The translations under genes were made by a program, and so were the position numbers. From positions 1 through 41,670 of the forward strand of contig QGNN01000012.1 of NCBI GenBank assembly GCA_003228105.1: a stretch of 41,670 bases of DNA. The letters are read 5' to 3'. Source of the DNA: Chloroflexota bacterium (GTDB lineage Bacteria > Chloroflexota > Dehalococcoidia > Lucifugimonadales > UBA826). The notes beneath the pieces were generated by a model. It was not told the origin of the DNA. It did no database searches and was given only the letters and a program-made list of their open reading frames with translations. How positions within the stretch are numbered: position 1 is the stretch's first letter; the number at the start of each line of letters is the position of its first letter. Shown here piece by piece: positions 8,383 to 16,281 of the stretch.

Positions 8383-9297
8383 GTGAACGTTTATTTGGGA
8401 GTCCCACGAGGGTTTTGTGCTGGGGTGGTTCGTGCAATAGATATTGTCGAACTGGCCCTTGAAAAATATGGACCTCCGATATATGTGAAACATCAAATAG
8501 TTCATAATCCATACGTTGTGAATGATTTAGAATCCAAAGGTGCGATAACAGTCGAAAATGTAGATGAAATTCCGAGAGGAGCGAAGGTGGTTTTTTCGGC
8601 CCATGGTTCTCATCCAGAAGATTTTAAGAAGGCAAAAGAACAAGGGTTACAGGTTTTGGATGCAACCTGCCCTCTTGTGATTAAGGTTCATAACGAAGCA
8701 AAAAAATATCACCGAGAAGGTAGGAAAATAATATTGGTTGGACATAAAGGCCACCAGGAAGTTAAAGGAACTACCGGACAAACAGATATGGAAATTGTAG
8801 ATGATAGAGAAGAATTTGTATCTCCAGAATGGGATAATTCCATCCCCGTGGCCGTTTTGACCCAGACCACACTTTCTGTAGATGATACTCAAAATTCAAT
8901 TCGTAATATTCAAAATTCCTTTAGTGACGTATTAGTTAGGAATGACCTTTGTTATGCCACTACCAACAGGCAAATGGCAGTAAAAGAAATTTCTAATCAT
9001 GTCGAGGTATTTTTGATAGTGGGTGCCCAAAATAGCTCTAACTGTAACCGGTTAAAAGAGGTTGCGGAATTGAACGGAGTACCTGCTTTTTTGATTAATA
9101 GTGTAGAAGAACTTGATCCAAAATGGCTTGCTGATGTGGTAAATGTAGGCATAACCTCTGGTGCATCTACTCCAGACTCACTGGTGAGGGGTATTATCGA
9201 TTTCATTAACCCTAACAAATTAATTGAAATGGGGGGCGAAGAAGAAAATATAACTTTCACCTTGCCTAAAGAATTAAGGGGTATAAGGAACGCATAA
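8383..9297 (+). CDS. ispH: 4-hydroxy-3-methylbut-2-enyl diphosphate reductase
   Basis: IspH is the last enzyme of the MEP isoprenoid pathway. It is a [4Fe-4S] reductase that makes IPP and DMAPP. The three cluster cysteines are C12 (GFCAGV), C96 (DATCPLV) and C190 (LCYATTNRQ). The catalytic Glu region (HQEVKGTTGQTD) is also present. The 304-residue length is typical. The start is GTG 8383 behind a very strong AGGAGG. The comB-family gene begins one base after its stop, so the two are probably translationally coupled. Confidence 0.97.
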   Translation: MNVYLGVPRGFCAGVVRAIDIVELALEKYGPPIYVKHQIVHNPYVVNDLESKGAITVENVDEIPRGAKVVFSAHGSHPEDFKKAKEQGLQVLDATCPLVIKVHNEAKKYHREGRKIILVGHKGHQEVKGTTGQTDMEIVDDREEFVSPEWDNSIPVAVLTQTTLSVDDTQNSIRNIQNSFSDVLVRNDLCYATTNRQMAVKEISNHVEVFLIVGAQNSSNCNRLKEVAELNGVPAFLINSVEELDPKWLADVVNVGITSGASTPDSLVRGIIDFINPNKLIEMGGEEENITFTLPKELRGIRNA

Positions 9298-9298
9298 A

Positions 9299-10006
9299 TT
9301 GGAAATAAGAATTGAAAGTCTGATTAGGGGAGCCCAAGAGGCTGAAGGAGTCGTCGTGGTGATCGATGTTTTTCGTTGTTTCACTACAGAGGCGGTAGCC
9401 TTTGCAAACGGTGCAAAAGAAATCATTTTGGTTGCTGAAATAGAAGAGGCTTTTGAACTTAGGCGTAAGGGTGTGGGGGATGTTTTGATGGGGGAAGTTG
9501 GAGGTAAAAGACCGGAAGGATTCGATTTCGGAAATTCTCCATCTGAATTAAAAAATGTCGATCTGACCGGCAAAACAATTATCCAGTCCACACGGGCAGG
9601 AACGGTAGGTGTCACCGCGGCTTCTAACGCAGATGTCATCTATGGAGGTTCATTTGCCGTAGCAGATGCTACGGTAACCAACATCCTTTCGGCAAAGCCA
9701 GAGATAGTCACCTTGGTAGCCATGGGATGGGAAGGTAGGGTAAGAGCAGATGAAGATGAACAATGTGCTCTTTATTTACGAAATACCATGCAAGGCAGAA
9801 ACCCTGACCATAATGCCGTAAGATCGTTGGTTATAGCTGGTGAAGAGTCACAGAAATATGAAATTCCTAAATACCCTCAGTGGCCCATTGAAGACCGCGA
9901 AATGGCCTTGGATGTAAATTCACATCCATTTGCTCTTTTGATTAATAAAGAAGATGACTATTTCGTATCTAGGCCTGAAAATATAGTAAATAATGGGACT
10001 CTTTAA
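9299..10006 (+). CDS. ComB family 2-phosphosulfolactate phosphatase-like protein
   Basis: ComB hydrolyses 2-phosphosulfolactate to sulfolactate and phosphate in coenzyme M synthesis. Many bacteria without coenzyme M carry homologues of unknown role. The 235-residue protein shows the family pattern VVVIDVFRCFTTE near the N-terminus, GEVGGKRPEGFDFGNSP around residue 62-78, IQSTRAGT near 97 and EDEQCA (acidic metal-site-like) near 150. The start is TTG 9299, one base after ispH, with AAGGA inside the end of ispH. Its stop overlaps the next start (TAATG). No other sulfolactate gene is seen nearby, so the substrate is uncertain. Confidence 0.8.
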   Translation: MEIRIESLIRGAQEAEGVVVVIDVFRCFTTEAVAFANGAKEIILVAEIEEAFELRRKGVGDVLMGEVGGKRPEGFDFGNSPSELKNVDLTGKTIIQSTRAGTVGVTAASNADVIYGGSFAVADATVTNILSAKPEIVTLVAMGWEGRVRADEDEQCALYLRNTMQGRNPDHNAVRSLVIAGEESQKYEIPKYPQWPIEDREMALDVNSHPFALLINKEDDYFVSRPENIVNNGTL

Positions 10007-10932
10007 TGAACTATAGAAAATTAGGAAAATCTGGGTTGGAGGTTTCAATCATCGGCCTCGGGGCTAATAATTTTGGAGGCAGGTTAGATTATGAGAGTTC
10101 GGATTGTGTTATCAGCCAATTATTTGATGTTGGAATCAATTTGATTGACACTTCAAATAGCTACGGTAATACCTTGTCAGAGGAATATATAGGAAGGTCC
10201 CTAGAGGGTAGACGTGAGAAAGCCGTAATAGCTACTAAGGTTTCAAGTCGTATGTCAGAAGGCCCTAATCAAGCTGGCAATTCCAGAAAACATATAATAG
10301 AGCAAGTTGAGAATAGCTTGACTCGCTTGCGGACCACTTATATAGATTTGTACCAAATTCATTGGTGGGACTCCACTACACCCATAGAAGAGACCTTGAG
10401 AGTTTTGGATGATTTGGTCACCCAAGGCAAAATAAGGTATTTTGGGTGTTCGAATTTTTCTGCATGGCAGGTTTGTGAGTCTGTATGGACTTCCAAGGAA
10501 CTTGGAATCCAGACTTTTATAAGTGCCCAACCACACTACAGCATGCTGGAAAGAACTGTAGAGCGTGAACTGATTCCTTTTTGTGAAAAATATGAAGTCG
10601 GAATTCTTCCATATTTCCCGCTAGCCAACGGGTTTTTGACAGGGAAATACAGGAAAAATTCTCCGCCTCCAACAGGATCCAGATTGGAATCCGACAATAG
10701 GGGATTGTTTACTGAGGATAATTATGCGTTACTTGAAAAGTTGATTAGCTTTTGCAAAGAAAGAGATAAAACTGTTTTGGATTTAGCGTTCGCTTGGCTA
10801 CTTTATAACGGTGATATTAGTTCAGTAATAGCCGGTGCAACCAAACCGGAACAGGTTATCTCTAATGCTGCCGCCGCAGATTGGCAGCTGACTGACGAAG
10901 AATATGAAGAGGTCACCCAATATCTTCCTTAA
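10006..10932 (+). CDS. Aldo/keto reductase
   Basis: A 308-residue NADPH-dependent (beta/alpha)8 oxidoreductase. The catalytic tetrad is visible as Asp and Tyr in DTSNSYG, Lys in ATKVSS and His in YQIHWWD. The C-terminal cofactor loop (SVIAGATKPEQVISNA) is also present. It resembles the Kvbeta/YajO-type branch, but the substrate cannot be named. Its ATG shares one base with the comB-family stop, so ispH, comB-like and this gene form one unit. It ends convergently with the CMD-like gene, with a single base between. Confidence 0.92.
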   Translation: MNYRKLGKSGLEVSIIGLGANNFGGRLDYESSDCVISQLFDVGINLIDTSNSYGNTLSEEYIGRSLEGRREKAVIATKVSSRMSEGPNQAGNSRKHIIEQVENSLTRLRTTYIDLYQIHWWDSTTPIEETLRVLDDLVTQGKIRYFGCSNFSAWQVCESVWTSKELGIQTFISAQPHYSMLERTVERELIPFCEKYEVGILPYFPLANGFLTGKYRKNSPPPTGSRLESDNRGLFTEDNYALLEKLISFCKERDKTVLDLAFAWLLYNGDISSVIAGATKPEQVISNAAAADWQLTDEEYEEVTQYLP

Positions 10933-10933
10933 A

Positions 10934-11479
10934 TTATATTAGGGTTGGTTTGCCAGATTCAGGAGTTACCTCAAAAACATTAAGGGCGCATGCCAGCATT
11001 CCATAATAACCGATGGCGGCTGTTAATTCTGTGACACCCTGTTCTCCGTACTTAGAGACAGCTTGTTCAAACGTTTCTTGGTCCACTTTTTTATCATTTA
11101 TTAATTGCCTTGCATACCGTATTATCAGCGAGTAGTTGGGGGCTACCTCGTCTGTGGAAATTCTTTCATTTATTACGTTTACAACTTCTTGGGCTACCCC
11201 GGCTTCTAAAGCTATTGGTACGTGAGCTGCCCATTCATAGTTACAATTCATTTCCCGAGCAGCTGTAATGATTGCGACCTCCCTCTCATCGTCTTCAAGT
11301 AAAGATTCAAAGCGTATGTACGCCCCAAGATGCGCCGCTCTTCCGGCAATCTCTGGGCTGTGTAGCAACACGGAGAATGGGCCACTTATTCTTCCTCTGG
11401 AAGAAGCTATTGAATCAAATATTCCATGATGTTCATCCGATATTTCATTTTTTGACGTTATTTGCTTTATCCTAGCCAT
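10934..11479 (-). CDS. Carboxymuconolactone decarboxylase/AhpD-like protein
   Basis: A 181-residue all-helical protein of the AhpD-like superfamily. The core motif appears as REMNCNYEWAAHVPIALEAGV, with one Cys, a Glu and a His in the usual positions. It lacks the CxxC pair of true AhpD disulfide reductases, so a peroxidase-coupled role is less likely. A decarboxylase or hydrolase-like function, or a ring-opening role on small organic acids, is possible. It lies 11 bases downstream of the triple-repeat membrane protein, probably on one transcript. Confidence 0.82.
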   Translation of the reverse strand: MARIKQITSKNEISDEHHGIFDSIASSRGRISGPFSVLLHSPEIAGRAAHLGAYIRFESLLEDDEREVAIITAAREMNCNYEWAAHVPIALEAGVAQEVVNVINERISTDEVAPNYSLIIRYARQLINDKKVDQETFEQAVSKYGEQGVTELTAAIGYYGMLACALNVFEVTPESGKPTLI

Positions 11480-11490
11480 ACTAGTTATCT

Positions 11491-13389
11491 CTAATTTTCT
11501 ACTTTAGAATTCATCTTTCTTAAAATTACGCATCCGGTAATTATCATCACTGAGATAATTGATGTTATGAGTGCAGTACTCGAAATACCTGCTATAAACC
11601 TTGAAATCGCTATTTTCCCAATGCTGGTGACTTGCTGAAGCACCAATGATTCAGTGGCCAAGAATTGAGGTGCGATTTGTCCGCTGGTTTGTGATGCGAT
11701 TTGATCTATTTGTACATGAATGATTGGCTCTGCTACAGACGAGTAAATTGGACCCCAGATTACATATACCAGAAATGATGCAATTAACATGGCTATAGCA
11801 GCCCACATGAGTCTCTGATTCCATCCTCGCCCACCTAAAAACCCCACTAGAGCTGCTATTAGAATAGTCGGTATGTAAACTGCCAAATTAAACATGTGTA
11901 CTAACTTCAGTATGTCTCGAAGTTGGTCAAGCATTGATAGTGTTTGACCACCATCGGCAGTTATTGTTTCAATATGGACCCTAAAATCTTGATCGTTATA
12001 TTGAATTCCCTTTGATAGAGAATTTCTAACAGCAGTAACCTGATCCCAAGAATTGTCGCCTGCACCTTGTTTGATAAGGCTTTCCAAATCAGTTTGCCTG
12101 AAGGTATAGCCTTCTCGCATAATAGCCCTACCTTGATCGAAAGAATCCAATGCTTTGGGGGGGACTACCTGCCTCAAGGAGTCTTGATCAAATTCAATTG
12201 AGTTAGGAATCGCATTTATAATCTGGGGCCTTACTGCCGATATAACTGTGGTTATGTATGCTTCAGTATAACTTTGCATTTGCCGTTTAAGGGCTGGGTC
12301 CGCTGGGTAGCATGACGGAAGTCCTCCGATGGGATTGCTCAATATATTAACGACTTCATCAGGGTCACAATCCGGTAAGCTGTCTAATTTACCGTTTAAC
12401 TTTTGCTCAGCGAGGGCCATCAAATCACTAACCGCCTCTTCTTTGTTTGGCTCTATGTCAATTGAGATGGCAAATTCATCAGTTCTACCGACCAAATAAG
12501 GGGTGGCATTATCAAGTATTGATTCAGTTGTTTTTTGCATCCAGGAAGGTGGGGCTGTCTTTTTTATTATTGCTGATATTTCCTCGTCAGTCATTTCCAC
12601 ACCGTAGGGTAATTTTGCAGTGTTACCTATTGAAGAGGATATATTTGGAGCAATTGAGCCTTCAAATAATGCTTCATAAGCGTTAGCCTCAGCCAATAAA
12701 AATTTGACTTCCGCGACTGCTACTTCAATCCGATCGTCTACAGTTATTATGACCGCGAAAGTATCGTTAGTTCCTACTGCGTAGGGAACCACTTCACCAA
12801 GTACTGAATCTATTTGCCCGGTGAGCCACGCTTTAGATATTATTTTTTGGATCGAACCCATTAGTTGGTCCTCGTTAACAGAGACGCCAAAAGGTAATTC
12901 GTTTTTTGACGCTTCGGACACAACTGGGCGCACTTGATTTTCCATTACCAGTTTATAAAGATCACTTTCATTTAATATAAAAGTTATTTGATTAGAAGCT
13001 GCTTGGACTCTTTCATCTATCGGTATCGAAATGGTGAATTCGTCACTCCTTCCAGTTACGTAGTCGCCAACCCCTATGACAGCGGATTCAAAATTGGATT
13101 GCAACCACTCGGGTGGGATAATTTCGTTTATCGAGGTGAGGATAATTTCATCGGACAATCCACTCTGCTCGATAATAGGGTTGCTATTTGCTTTCCGTAC
13201 GTCTTTTAGTGCTGTTTTGGGCAAATCAGTTAGTAGAAATTGGTAGATGTTAGACTCGGCTAAAGTTTCCAGGTAAAAAGATGGATTGATGAGATTGGAA
13301 GCTGTCTGATGGGCTAGAACACCAACTTGAAAGGTGATGAAGGCCATGATTATGAAAGGCAAGGCGATTATTCTACGTACCCAAATCAT
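11491..13389 (-). CDS. Membrane protein with three tandem extracytoplasmic repeats, function unknown
   Basis: I do not recognise a named family. The 632 residues begin with a membrane anchor or signal segment (about 5-27) and a long outside domain. Three further membrane segments lie near 500-520, 526-547 and 598-622. The outside part has three related units at about 45-126, 142-222 and 236-318. Each has a short D/NxYxxLL-type helix, a PxxWL/M element and a (V/L)GRxDEFxISIxI(D/E) strand. A weaker fourth unit may span 370-440, and two Cys (341, 360) flank the junction. The topology suggests a sensor, adhesin or envelope-spanning scaffold. ATG 13389 is the only good start. Confidence 0.75.
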   Translation of the reverse strand: MIWVRRIIALPFIIMAFITFQVGVLAHQTASNLINPSFYLETLAESNIYQFLLTDLPKTALKDVRKANSNPIIEQSGLSDEIILTSINEIIPPEWLQSNFESAVIGVGDYVTGRSDEFTISIPIDERVQAASNQITFILNESDLYKLVMENQVRPVVSEASKNELPFGVSVNEDQLMGSIQKIISKAWLTGQIDSVLGEVVPYAVGTNDTFAVIITVDDRIEVAVAEVKFLLAEANAYEALFEGSIAPNISSSIGNTAKLPYGVEMTDEEISAIIKKTAPPSWMQKTTESILDNATPYLVGRTDEFAISIDIEPNKEEAVSDLMALAEQKLNGKLDSLPDCDPDEVVNILSNPIGGLPSCYPADPALKRQMQSYTEAYITTVISAVRPQIINAIPNSIEFDQDSLRQVVPPKALDSFDQGRAIMREGYTFRQTDLESLIKQGAGDNSWDQVTAVRNSLSKGIQYNDQDFRVHIETITADGGQTLSMLDQLRDILKLVHMFNLAVYIPTILIAALVGFLGGRGWNQRLMWAAIAMLIASFLVYVIWGPIYSSVAEPIIHVQIDQIASQTSGQIAPQFLATESLVLQQVTSIGKIAISRFIAGISSTALITSIISVMIITGCVILRKMNSKVEN

Positions 13390-13493
13390 TGCAACTCCAT
13401 TGCTAACAAAGTTTGAATCAGGAAACTAAATCAGCATTATTAGAACTCTGACATTCAGTTTTTGTGGCTCACGGCCACGGTTATCTAGTAACT

Positions 13494-13712
13494 TCAACCA
13501 ACTCCATGGAATCCTACTTCTACATTATCTCCAGTGACCATAACTGGAGTTATTCTTTCTCCTCCAGTTAATTCTTCTACTTTTTCCCAGAGTTCCGGAT
13601 TCAGAGCCAGATTTATTTCTTCGAAATCTAGTGCCAAATCTATAAGTTCTTCTTTTAAGGCGTCTGAATAAGTACAGTCTGGACTAGTGTATAAAACTAT
13701 GGTCTCTGACAT
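13494..13712 (-). CDS. Small glutaredoxin/thioredoxin-fold protein with a CxxS site
   Basis: A 72-residue protein beginning with a beta strand (IVLYTSPDC) followed by a CTYS active-site-like motif, a helix, and the glutaredoxin-type TPV element near residue 56. Classical glutaredoxins have CPYC; the single Cys suggests a monothiol-type or regulatory redox role. ATG 13712 follows GAGGTG. It lies between the membrane protein and sodX on the same strand, next to the superoxide dismutase genes, which fits oxidative-stress handling. Exact function is unknown. Confidence 0.72.
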   Translation of the reverse strand: MSETIVLYTSPDCTYSDALKEELIDLALDFEEINLALNPELWEKVEELTGGERITPVMVTGDNVEVGFHGVG

Positions 13713-13789
13713 AAAACACCTCTGATGCTAGTCGTAATTTATTTTGTCGGCAAAATTATATTACTAAATCGGCGGTTGTGGTTTTTTAT

Positions 13790-14218
13790 TTAGGGGTTGC
13801 GGAATTTTATCGGCCATAATTTTATAACAAATTCCTCTAATATATGCTCATATTTAATATTTCCAAGTTCGCGGCTGTCCAAACTTCCTGTAAGACGATT
13901 ATCTGACAGAACAATTACCGAATCATCCTCCAGAGTCCAATCAAATTCCTCTTTAATACCCATTGTTCTGGGTAATCCTTCTATATATGGTTCCTTTAAA
14001 CTTTCCTCGTTTAGGTAGATAGACCCCTCCCTAATTTTTAAACGGTCATGTTTTATTGCTATCACTCTTTTTATTAATGTATCCGCGCAATTTATTGGAT
14101 TCCTGAATGTCACTATCTGGCCGCGATAGGGGAATTTAAAAGTCTTCGTTAATATTAAAACATTATGGGTTAATGTTGGTTCCATACTGCGATTTTTTAC
14201 CCTTCTAATATGAAACAT
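13790..14218 (-). CDS. sodX: S26 family peptidase, probable NiSOD maturation protease
   Basis: NiSOD is made with an N-terminal propeptide that an S26 signal-peptidase-like enzyme removes to free the nickel-binding His1. This protein has the catalytic Ser in RSMEPTL, the catalytic Lys in LIKRVIAI, and a C-terminal DNRLTGSLDSRELG box, as in type I signal peptidases. It is divergent from sodN, the standard partner arrangement. The frame stays open to a TTG at 14341, but that start would cover the sodN upstream region. I chose ATG 14218, which has an AAAGG upstream and begins MFHIRRVKNRSMEP; this gives 142 residues. It lacks a clear membrane anchor. Confidence 0.85.
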   Translation of the reverse strand: MFHIRRVKNRSMEPTLTHNVLILTKTFKFPYRGQIVTFRNPINCADTLIKRVIAIKHDRLKIREGSIYLNEESLKEPYIEGLPRTMGIKEEFDWTLEDDSVIVLSDNRLTGSLDSRELGNIKYEHILEEFVIKLWPIKFRNP

Positions 14219-14283
14219 AGAACCTTTGTAATCCCCATTTGTTGTCTTGTTGCCTTGGACAGTAATTTTCTGTATCTTAACAG

Positions 14284-14315
14284 TCAGAAACTGGTTAATA
14301 GGTTTCTGATATAAA
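14284..14315. promoter_or_regulatory. Perfect inverted repeat overlapping a sodN -10, candidate operator
   Basis: In the sodX-sodN divergent gap, TCAGAAAC (14284-14291) and GTTTCTGA (14302-14309) form a perfect 8-bp inverted repeat with a 10-base spacer. A TATAAA (14310-14315) directly follows and would be a -10 for sodN. The -35 is not obvious, as expected for a regulated promoter. This is not the Nur box known from Streptomyces. Confidence 0.5.
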
Positions 14316-14365
14316 TTAAAGTTTTGGGCCTTGGAGAGCAAGGCCAGTCTTAAGGAAGGTTGTTT

Positions 14366-14824
14366 ATGAAAATCATTTCAAGACTTTTTGGAGATGTACA
14401 AGCCCACTGTGATGTTCCATGTGGTATATACGACCCAATTAGTGCAAAGATAGCAGCGCAGACGGTTCTGAAAATGGCTATGAGACTTGAGGCCGTGGAT
14501 TTTTCTAACGGTGCCCCAGATCCCGGGATGCCTAATTCAGTAGCACGGTATGTGGCGGTTAAGGAAGAGCATGCTCAGGGAGTTAAAAACGAACTTAATA
14601 TTCTTTGGTCAGACTACTTCAAACCGGAGCATCTTTCTGATTACCCAAATCTCCACGAATTGTTCTGGAACGCGGACAAATTAGCGGGTGCCAATAAGCA
14701 GGGGGTAAGTTCATCTTCAGCGAAGGAATTGGTTGATGCAGTAGATGGAATTGCTAAGATTTTTTGGGCCACAAAAGGAGTCGACTATAGCGACCCTAAC
14801 GCTGATGTTCGGTTTGGCGCATAG
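14366..14824 (+). CDS. sodN: Nickel-containing superoxide dismutase (preprotein)
   Basis: NiSOD disproportionates superoxide in the cytosol. After a 13-residue propeptide (MKIISRLFGDVQA) comes the nickel hook HCDVPCGIYDP, in which His1, Cys2 and Cys6 bind nickel and Tyr9 lines the site; all are intact. The rest is the four-helix bundle of a 152-residue preprotein, the usual size. ATG 14366 follows AAGGAAGG at good distance; the in-frame TTG at 14360 is less likely. The adjacent divergent sodX would supply propeptide cleavage. A strong hairpin closes the gene. Confidence 0.96.
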   Translation: MKIISRLFGDVQAHCDVPCGIYDPISAKIAAQTVLKMAMRLEAVDFSNGAPDPGMPNSVARYVAVKEEHAQGVKNELNILWSDYFKPEHLSDYPNLHELFWNADKLAGANKQGVSSSSAKELVDAVDGIAKIFWATKGVDYSDPNADVRFGA

Positions 14825-14840
14825 ATAATTCTGTTCTAAA

Positions 14841-14877
14841 AATTTAGGGTGTCCACTGGAAACAGGCACCCTAAATT
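14841..14877. terminator. Hairpin between sodN and the cupin gene, probable bidirectional terminator
   Basis: AATTTAGGGTG (14841-14851) pairs perfectly over 11 bp with CACCCTAAATT (14867-14877), leaving a 15-base loop. It sits between two convergent genes, with A/T-rich flanks on both sides, so it can serve both strands. Confidence 0.75.
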
Positions 14878-14881
14878 GTAA

Positions 14882-15211
14882 TTATGATTTGTAGTTATCA
14901 CGGGGGGGGCTGAAAATATCCAAGGCTCGTGGAGGTTTGGATCCTGCCACAACCCTGTGTTCTATACCACCGGGGATAATGTAATATTCTCCCTTTTTCA
15001 CCTTTTTGGACTCAGTTCCAATCGTGAATTCAAACTCTCCTTCAAGCACCATACCGGCTTGTTCGTTGGGATGACTGTGCAAAGGAACTTCAGAACCTGG
15101 ATCTAATTCGACGAGACTCATCATTATTTTTTCTCCCCACATGGTTTTTAACTTCACTCCAAGTGCAAGTTCTCGCTGATTAGCATCTTTGGCGCTATAG
15201 AAATAATTCAT
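14882..15211 (-). CDS. Small single-domain cupin protein
   Basis: A 109-residue cupin barrel. Motif 1 (PLHSHPNEQAGMVLEGE) carries two His and a Glu/Gln position. Motif 2 (PGGIEHRVV) carries the third His, so a metal site is likely. Small cupins of this type range from auxin-binding-like sugar or aldehyde enzymes to stress proteins; no substrate can be inferred. It is 25 bases downstream of panE on the same strand and ends against the sodN terminator hairpin. GGGA precedes ATG 15211. Confidence 0.83.
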   Translation of the reverse strand: MNYFYSAKDANQRELALGVKLKTMWGEKIMMSLVELDPGSEVPLHSHPNEQAGMVLEGEFEFTIGTESKKVKKGEYYIIPGGIEHRVVAGSKPPRALDIFSPPRDNYKS

Positions 15212-15236
15212 AAAATTTCCCTTTCTGAGGAATTAG

Positions 15237-16157
15237 TCATTTTCTTGCTCTAGCATCTTGCAGTGAAAGGCAAGAGGCTATCATGTTGTTGATCGGAGTG
15301 GGGATGCCAAGAATTCCCCCCTCTCTACTGACTGCGCCATTTATCGCGTTAATTTCCATGGGCTTGCCGGCTAATAGATCTTGATGCATTGACGATACCA
15401 GATCATTTTTGTGAGTTTCCAGGTAATCAATTGTATTTTGGACAGTATCCTCAGAAAAATTTGGAACCAATTTAGATGCCACCAAAGCCGTTTCACGGAC
15501 AAGGCCTCTGGTCATGTTTCGTGTTAAAGGATTGTTCATTACTTCCTTAAATGGAGACCTGGTTATACATGTCATACCGCTCAAAGCGCTAATGAATATC
15601 AATTTTTGCCAAAGGTCATCAAGTATATTTTCTGACACTACGAAATCAATATTAGAATTTTCAAACATCTTTGAAAGTTCTTTTATCCGATCTTCCTGTA
15701 GGTCAGATTGCTTGCCAAAAGTTATACGGCATCCACCTCCGTGTTCGAATATCTCTCCAGGGTCACCTTTGGAAGCTTCGACATAGGCTGCTCCCAAAAC
15801 AACTTTTTCACTACCAAACTTTTGGCTTAAAAATTCTCCGCTTCCCAGACCGTTCTGCAAGGTCAAAATGGTAGTGTTATCTGAAATTGAACTAGCAATG
15901 ATTTCACCGGCCTCGTCATTCTGGTATTCCTTTACACAGAAGATAACCAGATCAGCTTGATATCCTTGAGGGGGCTCCTGGTAAGCTTTAGACCTGCACA
16001 CATAGTTCCCGCTGGTGACACTTTTTACGGAAAGTCCATATTCTTGGATTTTCCGTAAATGCTCTCCTCGAGCCACAAACGTGACCTCATTAGAAGTTGA
16101 TAAAACTGAGCCAAAATAACCACCTACAGCTCCAGCAGCCATTATCAATATATTCAT
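15237..16157 (-). CDS. panE: 2-dehydropantoate 2-reductase family protein
   Basis: Ketopantoate reductase makes pantoate for CoA using NADPH. The N-terminal Rossmann motif reads MAAGAVGGYFG, with Ala at the first Gly position. CVKEYQ and LQNGLG match the family's CVKxxQ and QNG motifs. The C-terminal helical domain has the catalytic-Lys segment LWQKLIFISALSGM, where the Asn common in PanE is not obvious. That leaves room for a related 2-oxo-acid reductase. I start at ATG 16157, because GGAGG lies just ahead of it; the ATG at 16172 is five codons upstream of that site. Length is 306 residues. Confidence 0.78.
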   Translation of the reverse strand: MNILIMAAGAVGGYFGSVLSTSNEVTFVARGEHLRKIQEYGLSVKSVTSGNYVCRSKAYQEPPQGYQADLVIFCVKEYQNDEAGEIIASSISDNTTILTLQNGLGSGEFLSQKFGSEKVVLGAAYVEASKGDPGEIFEHGGGCRITFGKQSDLQEDRIKELSKMFENSNIDFVVSENILDDLWQKLIFISALSGMTCITRSPFKEVMNNPLTRNMTRGLVRETALVASKLVPNFSEDTVQNTIDYLETHKNDLVSSMHQDLLAGKPMEINAINGAVSREGGILGIPTPINNMIASCLSLQDARARK

Positions 16158-16281
16158 GCTACCTCCTACCATGGATAACGGGAATTATATTCATAGTGTA
16201 CACATAACCCCACTTTTTCGAGGAGTAGTTTGCTTGTGTTAGACTGCATCGAATTAAGATTAATTGCCTAGGAGATAGAAT

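Noticed and set aside
13460-13480. Terminator (GTGGC/GCCAC) between the glutaredoxin-like gene and the membrane protein gene.
   Set aside because: The stem is only 5 bp and neither strand has a proper T-run after it.
14219-14341. SodX extended upstream to TTG 14341.
   Set aside because: It would cover the inverted repeat and the candidate sodN promoter and adds no recognisable domain; ATG 14218 starts just before the catalytic-Ser region.
16197-16204. GTGTACAC palindrome upstream of panE and the flavin oxidoreductase as an operator.
   Set aside because: Only eight bases and no extended symmetry; too short to stand out.
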